Below are positions 50,868 through 60,403 of a stretch of 64,000 bases of DNA, one piece after another. The stretch lies in assembly GCF_030408555.1 (NCBI RefSeq), contig NZ_CP047048.1, positions 620,001-684,000 of the forward strand, written 5' to 3'. Under the pieces are notes generated by a model. The model was not told where the DNA came from and made no database searches. It saw only the letters and a program-made list of their open reading frames with translations. The first letter of the stretch is position 1; each line of letters starts with the position of its first letter. A program made the position numbers and the translations under genes. The stretch comes from Corynebacterium aurimucosum (GTDB lineage: Bacteria > Actinomycetota > Actinomycetes > Mycobacteriales > Mycobacteriaceae).

Positions 50868-52250
50868 TTAGAACAGGCCCTCAGCCTTCTTGCCGGTGTC
50901 CTTGACGGTGATCTCGCGGGAGTCAACGTTCTGGTCGTTGTCGGTGGAGTTATCACCCTTCAGGCGGGAAATCTGGGTCACCTCGATGTAGTTCTTCAGG
51001 CGGCCTTCCTTGGTGTTGCCGTCGCCGAAGTCCAGGTTGGCAACGCGAGCGCTCTCGCCAGCGTTAATCGGGTTAGCCAGGGTGACCTCGAAGGAGCGGG
51101 TGGAGGTCTTCTCATCGAAGCCCAAGTCGCGGATGTGCGCACCGTTGGAGGAACGCGGGGTGATGAGGCGGTCAACGCCCTTCGGGCCCTCAGCGGTCTT
51201 AACGTCAACGCGGTACTGAACCGCCGGGAAGTCGCCGTAGTAGCGCTCGGTACCGACGTTCTCCAGGCGGAGAGCAACGGTGCCGGCAAAGCCTGCGTGC
51301 TTAGCACCGGAGGTGGTCAGAACCGGCTTCAGGTCCAGCTTCTGCTTGGCCTCATCGGTCTTGCCGTTATCAAGGTCCTCCTGGACCTTCTTGTCGGCTT
51401 CCTCTTCCTTCTTACCCTCAGCCTCGGACACGGCCTTCTCCTCCGGAGCGACCTCGTTGTCCTTGATGACCTCGGCGTCAGCCTCCGGGGACTTCTCTTC
51501 CTCAACAACCTTCGGGTCGTTGACGTCGGTGGTGTTCTGAGCGTCCTTGTTTGGAGCGTAGGAATCAGCGATGTCGTCGTAGAGCTTGACGCGAACCTCG
51601 TTCTTCATCGGCTGCATTGCGGACCAGAAGGTCGGGGTGGACCAGGTGCCGTTCGGCTTGCAGTACTGCTGGGTACCGGTCATGTTCAGAACGCGGAAGC
51701 CGTAGGTAGCTTCACCGGTGTGGTTCGGCGGAACATCGTACGGGCCGATGGACTGGCCAGCCTCCCAGGACAGGGAGTAGGACGCGGAAGCACCGAGCTT
51801 GGTAGCAATCTCGTGGGAGACGCCGAAGGAGCCCTCGGAGTTCTTGCCGGAACCCTTGCCGCCTGCGTTCATGGAGGTGGTCTCAGTGCGGTCACCGTTG
51901 ACGGACAAGGTGATGGACTGGGACTTGGACAGGTCCTGCTGCAGCGGGATGTCCTTCTTGGTCTGGTTGGTGGTGGAGATGGTGCCTGCTGGCATGAAGT
52001 TATCGGTCACCTTGTAGACCACGGTGCGGTGGTCCTCCCACGGGTTGCAGACCGGGCGCGGGTTGAGCACGTTGGCCTTCATGTGGTCGGACCCGTGGGA
52101 CGTGTGAACGATGGGTAGCTTGGCGTTCACGGCCGGGGTCTCCGGGTAGGACTCGGTCTGGGTAGCTGCGGAGGCAGCCGGCGCGATGAGGGCAGTGCCT
52201 GCAATCGCGAGGCCGGCGATGAGGCCGGCGGTGCGACGACGCTTGGTCAT
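50868..52250 (-). CDS. large secreted two-cysteine family protein
   Basis: A 460-residue exported protein with signal peptide (AGLIAGLAIAGTALIAPAAS, cleavage near ASA-AT). Residues 60-215 carry the family domain seen at 18-22 kb: PVCNPWEDH, NQTKKDIPLQQDLSKSQSIT, a Ser/Gly-rich alternating stretch (GSGKNSEGSFGVSHEIATKL then SASYSLSWEAGQS), IGPYDVPPNH, TYGFRVLNMTGTQ and QYCKPNGTW. A 70-residue Glu/Asp/Lys-rich linker follows, then a beta-sandwich-like C-terminal domain (FAGTVALRLENVGTERYYGD). AGGAG lies seven bases before the ATG. The C-terminal domain may tether or target the toxin-like module. Function unproven. Confidence 0.8.
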   Translation of the reverse strand: MTKRRRTAGLIAGLAIAGTALIAPAASAATQTESYPETPAVNAKLPIVHTSHGSDHMKANVLNPRPVCNPWEDHRTVVYKVTDNFMPAGTISTTNQTKKDIPLQQDLSKSQSITLSVNGDRTETTSMNAGGKGSGKNSEGSFGVSHEIATKLGASASYSLSWEAGQSIGPYDVPPNHTGEATYGFRVLNMTGTQQYCKPNGTWSTPTFWSAMQPMKNEVRVKLYDDIADSYAPNKDAQNTTDVNDPKVVEEEKSPEADAEVIKDNEVAPEEKAVSEAEGKKEEEADKKVQEDLDNGKTDEAKQKLDLKPVLTTSGAKHAGFAGTVALRLENVGTERYYGDFPAVQYRVDVKTAEGPKGVDRLITPRSSNGAHIRDLGFDEKTSTRSFEVTLANPINAGESARVANLDFGDGNTKEGRLKNYIEVTQISRLKGDNSTDNDQNVDSREITVKDTGKKAEGLF

Positions 52251-52660
52251 TGTTGTTCTCCTGGATGAAAATTTTTGGGGCAATGTGGTGACGCACTGCG
52301 GTGGCGCTGTAGGAGCGCTGTTGTGCCCAGTGCGTGACGTGTTGCAACGATAAGACGCTTTTCAGGATCGCGCACCCTTAGAATTGTTAATATTTTTGCC
52401 CATGGAAGCACATTTCGATCGGGTGGGTCTGAAGTGAACATTTCACTAAGAAATTTGCGCCAACCTTGGTTTTGTCCCAGTAGACCGTATTCTGGGAAAA
52501 CGTCTCTTTGACCGTTCGTTCACAAACTAAAGAATGACCCCATCGAGGGGTGATTAAGGGGTGCGTCGGGGATGGGCGGCGGGTGGTTTGGCCCTGAGGG
52601 GGCAGGGATGTGGGCGCAGCCGTAGGTTTCTAAATTAAGGGATTTCTTACAGGGGCTGCG
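52251..52660. other. upstream region of the large two-cysteine gene
   Basis: About 410 bases without a gene. It should hold the promoter of the minus-strand secreted gene (an A+T-rich stretch lies at 52380-52460, and GTGAACATTTCACTAAG at 52435-52451 contains a short dyad). Between 52550 and 52660 the sequence is simply GC-rich. Nothing else is recognised. Confidence 0.4.
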
Positions 52661-53056
52661 TCATTCTTCTTCGATCTCCGGGTCTTCCGAACGGGCTTGC
52701 TCGAAGACCTCTGCCGCGGCGCGCAGATTAATGGTGCCGATGATGAGGCCGACTACGATATCCGGCCACAGGCTTGCCCATGCCAGCATGAGAAGGCCGG
52801 CGCCAAGAATGAGAATGTTGGCGGCAACATCGTTGCGCGCGGCCAACCAAGCACCGCGCGTGAGCGCGCTGCCGTGACGCAGTTGCAGCAATAACACCGC
52901 GCAGAGCAGATTGATGAGCATGGCGGCTACGGCCGTGCCGGAAAGCGTGAGCGGCTCGGGCACGGCGCCAGTGACGATCTTCCATATGGCCATGGCATAG
53001 GATGCCACGGCAGGAATCAGGATGAGTCCGGCTAGGCCATAGCTTGCTTTGCGGCG
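52661..53056 (-). pseudogene. cation-efflux (CDF-like) protein, N-terminus missing
   Basis: The last 130 or so codons of a CDF-like transporter remain: RRKASYGLAGLILIPAVASY, then LTLSGTAVAAMLINLLCAVL, LTRGAWLAARNDVAANILIL and WPDIVVGLIIGTINLRAAAE. This covers roughly the last four membrane segments. Upstream in the same frame a TAA precedes GTT GGG ACT at about 53070, and the first two segments with metal-binding residues are absent. A GTG at 53008 could start a remnant. It ends next to the MFS gene, suggesting deletion between them. Confidence 0.65.
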
Positions 53057-53094
53057 CCGAGTCCCAACTTATTTTTCTTATGAGCGGTTGTGTA

Positions 53095-54447
53095 TTAGTC
53101 GACGATGGTGACGTCGTCCTCGCGGCGGTGCCTTTCGCCGGCGAAGCCACCGAAGGCTGTAATGAGCGCGGTGGCGGCCAGGATGATGATTCCTGGCGTC
53201 GAGCTGGGCGTTTCATTGGAAGCGTTCAAAGCTGTGGCGAGGAATGGCAGCAAGCCAGAGACTGCGGACGCGATATTGGCGGAGATGGCCACCCCGGAAT
53301 AGCGGACGTTGGCGGGGAAGATCTCTGAGAGTAGGACGCCCGACACGGAATAGGTGATCGTAACCAGGGATAGTCCAATGCAGACAGAGAGCGTGAGTAG
53401 TACGGCATTGCCGGTATCGATCATCGCCCACAGGGGCCACGCCATGATGGCGGTGGCAAGTGCGCCGTATCCGATCACACGACCCGGGCCAATCTTTTCG
53501 CCGATGCGGCCGAAGATGATGTTGATGAAGATTTGGCACACAGCGCCGAGGAGGGTGGCGTTCACGACGGTCTGGCGCTCGAAATCCAGCGTGGTTGTGG
53601 CATAGGAGAGGACGTAGGTGCTCATGACGAAGAACCCGCCGATGCCTAGGAAGGCTGCCGCAGAGGCGAGGCATAGTTGTGGGAAGTGTTGTGTGAAAAG
53701 CTCCTTCAGAGAGCCTTGGTGCGCGGCTTCGTCTGCCTCGGCCTCCTCTTCGAGTGCTTTGTACACCGGGGATTCCTCAGCCTTCGAGCGAATCCACAGT
53801 GCTACTGCCAGGAAGGGGAAGGCGATGAGGAAGGGAACGCGCCAGCCCCATGAGCTCACCGCGTCATCATCGAGCATGAGTACAAGCGCGAAGGCGCCGG
53901 AGGAGAGCAACGTACCGGCGGGGGAGCCGATTTGCACGAAGGCTGCGTAACGGCCGCGCTTTTCTGCCGGCGCGTGTTCGATAGCCATGGTTGTTGCACC
54001 ACCCCATTCGCCGCCGACGGCGACTCCCTGGAGCAGACGCAGGATGACCAGAGTGATAGGTGCCCAGATGCCAATGCTGTCAAAGGTGGGCAGGAGGCCA
54101 ATGACTCCGGTGGCTACTCCGATAACGACGATGGAGATGATAAGGGCTGGTCGGCGCCCCATCTTATCGCCAATTTGCCCGAAAATAACCGCGCCGAGTG
54201 GGCGGGCGAGGAAGCCTACGCCGAAAGTGGCGAAGGAGGCGAGGGTGGCGCCGGTGCCCGACATTCCAGAGAAGAAGAGTTCGTTGAAGACGAGCGCGGC
54301 GGCGGTGCCGAAGAGGAAGAAGTCATACCATTCGAGGGCTGTGCCGACGAATGCGGAACTGGCGATGCGGAAGACGTCCTTTGAGTCGACCTTGATTTCC
54401 TCGGCGCCGGATTGGGCCGAGGCGGCCGGCGCTGCATGGGTAGTCAT
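53095..54447 (-). CDS. MFS transporter (metabolite:proton symporter)
   Basis: A 450-residue, twelve-segment transporter of the ProP/KgtP-type family. It has SAFVGTALEWYDFFLFGTAA (family signature), FGQIGDKMGRRPALIISIVV, RLLQGVAVGGEWGGATTMAI, and the central acidic loop EEEAEADEAAHQGSLKELF. AAGGAGCACC precedes the ATG. It is encoded divergently/near the PucR regulator and the amide hydrolase genes, so it may import their substrate. The substrate is not predictable from the sequence. Confidence 0.9.
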   Translation of the reverse strand: MTTHAAPAASAQSGAEEIKVDSKDVFRIASSAFVGTALEWYDFFLFGTAAALVFNELFFSGMSGTGATLASFATFGVGFLARPLGAVIFGQIGDKMGRRPALIISIVVIGVATGVIGLLPTFDSIGIWAPITLVILRLLQGVAVGGEWGGATTMAIEHAPAEKRGRYAAFVQIGSPAGTLLSSGAFALVLMLDDDAVSSWGWRVPFLIAFPFLAVALWIRSKAEESPVYKALEEEAEADEAAHQGSLKELFTQHFPQLCLASAAAFLGIGGFFVMSTYVLSYATTTLDFERQTVVNATLLGAVCQIFINIIFGRIGEKIGPGRVIGYGALATAIMAWPLWAMIDTGNAVLLTLSVCIGLSLVTITYSVSGVLLSEIFPANVRYSGVAISANIASAVSGLLPFLATALNASNETPSSTPGIIILAATALITAFGGFAGERHRREDDVTIVD

Positions 54448-54585
54448 ATCGAGGTGCTCCTTATGTGAAATGCATTACCTTTCTATGGAACATTAGGTGC
54501 GCGTCACCTTGGGGTGAATGGGGTGGAGAGTTTTCTATGCATTGCCCCACTGACTGAGTGTTGTGGTTGTGTCTGTGCACAAGTG

Positions 54586-55725
54586 CTATCGGGCAGTGCG
54601 ATGGAGTGCTAGCAAAGCTCGCGCGGCATCCTTTGGGCGAGTGATGTCAAGACCGGTGAGTTCGTTGACGTGGCGTAGGCGGTTGAGCACGGTATTGCGG
54701 TGGCAGTGCAGCGCTTCCGCGGAATCCTTGATGGACCCGCAGTCCAGGTAGGTGGTGATGGTCAGGTAGAGCGGCGCGTGGTGAAGCCGTAACTCGGCGA
54801 TGACCTGCGTGAGCTCCGTCATGGCGCTGGCGGTGAAGTCTGCGAGGGCATCCCCGGCGACGGCCCAGAGTGCATCGGGCGCTTCGGTGAGTTGGTTCAG
54901 CGGCCCGGTGGCGTCGAAGATGTGTGGTGCCTGATGCGCAGCCGCGCGCGCTCCGGCTAGTCCGGTGGCGTTGCGAAAGAGCACCCCGGAAATATCTGCC
55001 AACTCTTTGGTCCTGCGTCCTGTGGAATGGCTGATGGGGCACTGTTCACTGGGCCAAAAGGCCACAAACATCCCGCGCACACCGTGGCCGAAGGCCTTGC
55101 CGGAGGAGATGGGTTCGTGGAGAAGCGCGCGCAACTCCACCGCCGCAGTGGGATGGGCCACCACGACATCGAAGTGGCAATCGGCATCCAGGTTGAGCGC
55201 GCGGGTGATTTCCGCAATGCCGAGCGTGCCCAGTGATTCGGCCGCAAAGAGCCTTTCCAAATGTCGGGCGTGGGCGCGGTGCACGTCGTGCTGCCCGCGC
55301 GCTTCTTCTAGGCGGTAGGCGTCGCGTACCACCAGGTTGTACATCGTCACAACGGAATGCAGCTGGGTCACGTGGTCGATGAGCACTTCCTGGTCCGCGC
55401 CGGCGGCCCGGCGTAAATGCTCCCAGAGGACCGTGAAGTCGAGCTGGATGGCGTCGATCAGCGTTGCTAATTCCACGCCCTGGTGTGCGCGCCGCCGACC
55501 CAGGCTCTGCGCGTGGGCGCGCAGCTCCTCCTCATCCATCGCGCCGACCAGCACATCGGAGATGCGAGCGAGGACCTCAAAAGCTGTAAGGCGCAGCTCG
55601 TCCTCGCTTACTAGTGAGTCGCCATAGCGCCCTGAGCGGCTAAAGGCGGTGAGGAAATCCTCCACCAGCCGGGGGATGGTGCCCTGGACCTCCGCAACGA
55701 TATCGTGCCAGCGTTGTTCGTGCAT
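54586..55725 (-). CDS. PucR/CdaR-type transcription regulator
   Basis: A 379-residue regulator. An N-terminal helical region (EQRWHDIVAEVQGTIPRLVE onward) is followed by a central GGDEF-like or ligand-binding domain. The C-terminal PucR helix-turn-helix reads TTYLDCGSIKDSAEALHCHR, then NTVLNRLRHVNELTGLDITR. The family controls purine, amide and amino-acid catabolism. ATG 55725 is chosen because TAGCGT ends seven bases upstream, as in other leaderless genes here; GTG 55731 lacks a ribosome-binding site. It is divergent from the amidohydrolase gene, 140 bases away, the likely control region. Confidence 0.85.
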   Translation of the reverse strand: MHEQRWHDIVAEVQGTIPRLVEDFLTAFSRSGRYGDSLVSEDELRLTAFEVLARISDVLVGAMDEEELRAHAQSLGRRRAHQGVELATLIDAIQLDFTVLWEHLRRAAGADQEVLIDHVTQLHSVVTMYNLVVRDAYRLEEARGQHDVHRAHARHLERLFAAESLGTLGIAEITRALNLDADCHFDVVVAHPTAAVELRALLHEPISSGKAFGHGVRGMFVAFWPSEQCPISHSTGRRTKELADISGVLFRNATGLAGARAAAHQAPHIFDATGPLNQLTEAPDALWAVAGDALADFTASAMTELTQVIAELRLHHAPLYLTITTYLDCGSIKDSAEALHCHRNTVLNRLRHVNELTGLDITRPKDAARALLALHRTAR

Positions 55726-55866
55726 GTGCACAACGCTACACGGTGGTCACTGGTGAATTGCCCTCAATGCGGAGAGATGTATCACTTCTACGTTTAACCT
55801 GTGGGGGCAGACACAGCACGCACCGCGTGCAGTTCGTCGGAGAAACAGGAGAACACAGGAGGACGC

Positions 55867-57459
55867 ATGATCACGCGCATCGACAACGCCCACATCCTGA
55901 CCCAAGACCCTGCGCGGCCAGTCACGGATGCGGTGGCCTTTGCCAACGGGCGCATCCTGGCAGTGGGGCAGGCCGCCCGTGACCTGCCAGCTGACCAGGT
56001 GTGCGATGTCGGCGGGCGCACGCTGAGCCCTGGTTTTAATGACGTGCATTCCCACACCGTGTGGTTCGGCCAAACGCTGCTGGAAGTCGACCTCTCCCAG
56101 GCCACAACGCCAGAGGATGTCTACTCTGCATTGCACGAGGCCGAGCCCAACCCCGACGGTTGGGTAGTGGCCGCAGGGTTTCGCCCCTCCGGGCTGGATG
56201 CGCCGGTGGAGATAGAGCGGCTTGACCGCGTGACCGGCGGGGCTCCGCTGCTCATCAAACACAACTCGGGTCATGCCTACACGGTGAACACCGCGGCCCT
56301 GCACGCGGCAGGCGTTGACCCCGCCAACCCGCCGGAGGTGGAAGGCGGCGAGTTCGTTTGCGATGCCGATGGCCACTGCACTGGGCTGCTCGACGAAAAC
56401 GCTATGCGCGCTATCCAAGAGGTGACACTGCCGGAATCCGGCGAGGAGATTGCCCGCGCCCTGGAACTGGCCACGCGCCGCTACCTCGAACGTGGACTGA
56501 CCTCTGTCACGGATGCCGGTGTGGCTGGCGGCTGGATTGGGCACAGCCCGCGCGAGATTGCGGCCTATCAGAACGCCACCCTGCATACCCGCATGCAGGT
56601 GATGGTGACCATGGATGTGCTCCACGAGATTTCCGGACACGCCTCCGACGGGACCGGCCGGGGACTGGATGGCGGGCTGCGCACCGGTTTCGGCGATGAG
56701 TGGCTGCAGATCGGGCCAGTGAAGATTTTCAGCGATGGCTCCCTGCTGGGAACCACTGCCGCGCTGAGTGAAAATTATGCTTGTTGCTCCCACCACGGCT
56801 ACTTCCAGGGTGACCCAGAACAGATGCTCACCCGCGCGTTGCAAGCGGCGAATTCTGGCTGGTCACTGGCCATCCACGCCATTGGGGATGCAGCGGTAGA
56901 TTTTGCGATAGAGACGCTGGAGGAGGCCGTCGACAAGCATGGCGTGCCCGCCATGCCGCACCGCATCGAACACGGCGGGGTGGTGCGCCCCGACCAGATT
57001 GAGCGCCTGCGCGGCAAGCCCATCGTGGTGGTGCCACAGCCGCTGTTCATTCAGGCCTTCGGTGACGCGATGGCGGATGCCCTCGGCCCAGAGCGCACCG
57101 CGTGGAGCTACCCGGGCAAGCGGCTTCTCGACGCCTCCCTCATCCTCCCCGGCAGCTCCGATCAACCCGTGGCACCAGGCGTGCCCCTGGAGGTCATGCA
57201 AGCCTTCGTGGAGCGGCGCACCGCCTCGGGCCGGGACTACGGGCCTAAGGATCGTCTGACCCCAGCCGAGGCGCTCTACGCCTATACCGCCGGTTCGGCC
57301 GCGGCGACGGGCTGGGCCGGGCGCAAGGGGCAGGTAATGCCTGGGCAGCTGGCGGATTTCGTGCTGCTTTCCCAGGACCCGCTGCAGACTGAAGATTTAT
57401 CCACCATCGACGTGGCCGCCACCATCGTGGGCGGCGAGCTGCGCTACGGAAGCTTTTAA
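55867..57459 (+). CDS. YtcJ-type metal-dependent amidohydrolase
   Basis: A 530-residue amidohydrolase. The N-terminal strand domain (ITRIDNAHILTQDPARPVTD) precedes the metal site LSPGFNDVHSHTVWFG (HxH), LIKHNSGHAYTVN, VKIFSDGSLLGTTAALSE, SLAIHAIGDAAVDFAIETL and MPHRIEHGGVVRPD, ending with SSDQPVAPGVP (Asp). GGAGG lies close before ATG 55867. The family includes enzymes acting on N-acyl or cyclic amides. It is followed nine bases later by an N-carbamoyl-amidase-type gene, forming a two-step hydrolase operon. Confidence 0.92.
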   Translation: MITRIDNAHILTQDPARPVTDAVAFANGRILAVGQAARDLPADQVCDVGGRTLSPGFNDVHSHTVWFGQTLLEVDLSQATTPEDVYSALHEAEPNPDGWVVAAGFRPSGLDAPVEIERLDRVTGGAPLLIKHNSGHAYTVNTAALHAAGVDPANPPEVEGGEFVCDADGHCTGLLDENAMRAIQEVTLPESGEEIARALELATRRYLERGLTSVTDAGVAGGWIGHSPREIAAYQNATLHTRMQVMVTMDVLHEISGHASDGTGRGLDGGLRTGFGDEWLQIGPVKIFSDGSLLGTTAALSENYACCSHHGYFQGDPEQMLTRALQAANSGWSLAIHAIGDAAVDFAIETLEEAVDKHGVPAMPHRIEHGGVVRPDQIERLRGKPIVVVPQPLFIQAFGDAMADALGPERTAWSYPGKRLLDASLILPGSSDQPVAPGVPLEVMQAFVERRTASGRDYGPKDRLTPAEALYAYTAGSAAATGWAGRKGQVMPGQLADFVLLSQDPLQTEDLSTIDVAATIVGGELRYGSF

Positions 57460-57468
57460 GGAGTAGAC

Positions 57469-58704
57469 ATGCGAGCAACCACCAACGAACAATTCCTGGC
57501 CGATTTCCAAGCCATGTCCGCCAACGGTGCCACTCCGGGCGGTGGCGTGGAGCGCCAAGCCGCCAGTGCCGGCGATAACCTCAACCGCGCCTGGTTCCAC
57601 GAGGTCCTAGAGTCCCTCGGGGCGCGCGTCATCTATGACGAGATCGGGAACCAATACGGGCTCTTTGAGCTCGCCCCCGGCGCCGAGTACGTGGGCCTGG
57701 GCTCACACCTGGATTCGCAGCCCTTGGCAGGCCGTTTCGACGGTGCTTATGGCGTGCTGGCCGCAGCCCATGCTGCCGGGCGCGTGGCGCAGTCGGGCGC
57801 CAAGGCACGCTATAACCTGGCGGTCATCAACTGGTTCAACGAGGAGGGCTCGCGTTTTGCGCCGTCCATGATGGGCAGTTCCGTGTTCGTGGGGACGCTG
57901 GCGCTTGATCGCGCCCGCTCCGCCACCGACCTTGCCGGCGTCACTGTGGCGCAGGCCCAGGAGGAAGCCGGTTGGTCCCCGCGCGGTGAAGCCCCGAAGC
58001 TCGCGGCCTATGCGGAGATCCACGTCGAGCAAGGTAAGGAACTTGAAGCTGCCGGCAACACGATTGGCCTGGTTACCGCCACGTGGGGTGCGAAGAAATT
58101 CCAGGCGGTGGTCTCCGGTGAGCAGGGCCATACCGGTTCCACTCTGATGGCCGATAGGAAGGATGCGCTCTTCGGTGCCTCCCTCATCATTGCTTCAGTA
58201 GAGCGCCTCACCCACGAATTCGCCGAAGGCCAGCTGCAGGCTTCGGTCTCGCAGCTAACACTGGAGCCGAACTCGCCCGTGACCATCGCCCGCGAGGTGC
58301 GCTTCAACGTGGATGTGCGCTCACCCTCCACGGAGGTGCTGGAGAAAGCCCAAGCGCGCCTGCAGGAGATTATCGCCGAAGCAGAGGAGGAATCACGCAC
58401 CTCGGTCGAGCTATCCCCAACGCACGAGTGGGCACTCAACCCCTACCCAGCAGCCGGCGTGGCGCTCGCCCAGGAGGTCGTGGAGGAGCTGGGCTACTCG
58501 CACCAGGAGATCTACACGGTGGCCGGCCATGACTCGACCAACCTCAAGGAGGTGGTGCCGACGGTCATGCTCTTCATCCCCTCCGTCGACGGCATCTCAC
58601 ACAACGAAAAGGAATTCACCACGGAGGAAGACTGCGTGGCTGGGCTGGACGTGCTGGCGCACGTGGCGCAGCGCCTCGTGGAAAACGGTTGCGGGGAGGA
58701 TTAG
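57469..58704 (+). CDS. N-carbamoyl-amino-acid hydrolase / allantoate amidohydrolase family
   Basis: A 411-residue M20-type hydrolase (HyuC/AllC branch). Metal ligands are visible in GLGSHLDSQPLAGRFDGAYG, NWFNEEGSRFAPSMMGS (catalytic Glu), EIHVEQGKELEAA and, at the C-terminus, YTVAGHDSTNLKEV. A dimerisation segment, VVSGEQGHTGSTLMADRKDA, is typical. It removes carbamoyl groups from N-carbamoyl compounds. AAGGAG lies seven bases before the ATG. With the amidohydrolase it could open a cyclic ureide (hydantoin-like) and deamidate the product. That pathway is inferred. Confidence 0.9.
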   Translation: MRATTNEQFLADFQAMSANGATPGGGVERQAASAGDNLNRAWFHEVLESLGARVIYDEIGNQYGLFELAPGAEYVGLGSHLDSQPLAGRFDGAYGVLAAAHAAGRVAQSGAKARYNLAVINWFNEEGSRFAPSMMGSSVFVGTLALDRARSATDLAGVTVAQAQEEAGWSPRGEAPKLAAYAEIHVEQGKELEAAGNTIGLVTATWGAKKFQAVVSGEQGHTGSTLMADRKDALFGASLIIASVERLTHEFAEGQLQASVSQLTLEPNSPVTIAREVRFNVDVRSPSTEVLEKAQARLQEIIAEAEEESRTSVELSPTHEWALNPYPAAGVALAQEVVEELGYSHQEIYTVAGHDSTNLKEVVPTVMLFIPSVDGISHNEKEFTTEEDCVAGLDVLAHVAQRLVENGCGED

Positions 58705-58731
58705 GCCCCTAGCGCGGTCCTGCACTAGTCA

Positions 58732-60376
58732 TGTTATGTCCATAGGGTTTTTGGACATGGAGTCCGGTGTCTTTTTGGACACGGAGTCCATGGAGGTCTT
58801 GGACACTTCTAGCGGTTTATGGTTGCGGCCTGCGTTTCGGCCGGGGTTTGGATAGTTTCGGGTTCATCCGCGGTGGTTGGCGGTGTTTCATTCCTTCAAC
58901 GAGGTTGATGTTGATCTGACCACCTGGTGGTCTGTGGCTCAACGTGATCGGCAGTGGCACGCTGAAGAGGAATTCACCGTCATGGGCCGTGTAGAACTCC
59001 GCAACGTTTTCGGCTGTGACCGTGGAGTAGAGTCTGCGGTTTTTAAACCTCAGACCAATGTAGAGCCCGAAACCGCACACGCGTACAACGCCGTCTTTGC
59101 TTACGCAGAGCTGGTCTGGGATATCCCAATGGTTTGTTGAATTTGTCGTCGGCGCCGTTAGTGTGGGGGTATCGGTGGGAGGTATGCCTTGCAAAGCTGC
59201 CATGTCATCGATGCAGGCCTCGTGTGAAGTTGCCGCTTCCGCGGGGCCGTTTAGCATTTCGGATACAGCTTGTGGATTGTGCGCTTGGTTATAGGCGACT
59301 ACGCGGGCCCAGACCTGCTCAGGATCGAGTGGATGTGTAGGTGATGGTGCCTTGGGGAAGGTATCGAAGGCCTGGCGTGGTGTGATGTGCATTTTGCCGA
59401 CGAGCAGTGATTGGTGCCGTCGTCGTTCGTTGTAGACCTGGCGATATTCAGCCAGATATGTGTTGACCTCAGCAAGGCTGACTGGGTGGCGTGCATCGAG
59501 GAACTGGGTCAACGTGCGGTGAGAGCGTTCGTCTTTTCCCTGGGTTGTCGGGGCGAAACCAGCAATAGCAAGTACACCTTGGCTAGCGAGCCAAGTTTCA
59601 GTAGCAGAGAGAAAACCACGGTGATAGGTGGCGAACGCATCGCCATTGTCGGAAAGGATTTCTTGAGGTTTGCCGTAGGCGGCGAACGCTGCGGCCAGTA
59701 CGGCGCGCGCATCAGTACCGTTTTCTGGCAGAGCGAACGCTGTGGTTCCGACATCGAATCTGCTGGCATCATCGATAATCTGGTAAATCGTGACATGTGT
59801 GTGGGCATGGTCAAAGAGGCGGTAGACCAGTCCATCGATTTGCCAGAGTTCACCGACGAGATCACGGGCGAAGCGCTTATAGGAACTGCGTGGCCGTTTG
59901 CGGGCATTGGCATCAACAAATCCCAGCTCATGAAGCCACGAGGCGATTGTAGAACGCGACGGCGTGGAATCTGGGCCCGAAGTGTCAAACAAGAAGTAGT
60001 AGATCGACCAAGGCCCATAATCCAAGCCTTGCTCCATCAACTCCTGCCTGGCGTGGACGACTGCGATTTTATCGGCCTCGTCAAATTTCTTAATCGGATT
60101 CTTCGGGGCAGTCGAATCAGGCACAATACCTGCGCGACCCTTCTGCGCTATCCGGCTTTTGATGTTGTGGTACGTCTGCCGCGAGATTCCTAATTCTTTG
60201 CAAAACTGTGTGACCGTCTTGCCGTCACGAACGGGATCGAAATCTGCGACCTTTCTACGCTTATGCAATGGAATAGCCATCCGGCTATTCCACCGCCGCA
60301 AACGTCCAAAAAGCCACTAGACATCCCGTCCAAAAACATCCTGGACTCCGTGTCCAAAAAGCCACTAGACATCACA
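58732..60376 (-). mobile_element. IS481-type insertion sequence, complete
   Basis: Element of 1,645 bases with ends TGTTATGTCC and TGTGATGTCT. Both ends carry repeated TTTTTGGACA(T/C)GGAGTCC motifs, twice at the left and twice at the right. It is flanked by GCACTAGTC at 58722-58730 and 60377-60385. The right flank carries the motif again (CTGCACTAGTC), so the target was probably repetitive. One intact transposase gene fills the element. The insertion separates the hydrolase operon from the MarR gene without disrupting either. Confidence 0.82.
58817..60280 (-). CDS. IS481-family transposase
   Basis: A 487-residue transposase with N-terminal helix-turn-helix (DGKTVTQFCKELGISRQTYH) and an rve DDE core: first Asp in GELWQIDGLVYRL, second in EILSDNGDAF, Glu in GKDERSHRTL. 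It is longer than typical IS481 proteins by a C-terminal extension (from about 380) rich in Thr, Pro and, at the end, Lys/Arg (PKLSKPRPKRRPQP). ATG 60280 has GGTGG upstream; the TTG seven codons earlier is less likely. Frame intact. Confidence 0.88.
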   Translation of the reverse strand: MAIPLHKRRKVADFDPVRDGKTVTQFCKELGISRQTYHNIKSRIAQKGRAGIVPDSTAPKNPIKKFDEADKIAVVHARQELMEQGLDYGPWSIYYFLFDTSGPDSTPSRSTIASWLHELGFVDANARKRPRSSYKRFARDLVGELWQIDGLVYRLFDHAHTHVTIYQIIDDASRFDVGTTAFALPENGTDARAVLAAAFAAYGKPQEILSDNGDAFATYHRGFLSATETWLASQGVLAIAGFAPTTQGKDERSHRTLTQFLDARHPVSLAEVNTYLAEYRQVYNERRRHQSLLVGKMHITPRQAFDTFPKAPSPTHPLDPEQVWARVVAYNQAHNPQAVSEMLNGPAEAATSHEACIDDMAALQGIPPTDTPTLTAPTTNSTNHWDIPDQLCVSKDGVVRVCGFGLYIGLRFKNRRLYSTVTAENVAEFYTAHDGEFLFSVPLPITLSHRPPGGQININLVEGMKHRQPPRMNPKLSKPRPKRRPQP

Positions 60377-60403
60377 GCACTAGTCCTGCACTAGTCATCC
60401 GCG

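Noticed and set aside
50856..52118. 420-codon plus-strand open frame opposite the large two-cysteine gene
   Set aside because: Same type of antisense artefact; the minus-strand gene has signal peptide, ribosome-binding site and terminator.
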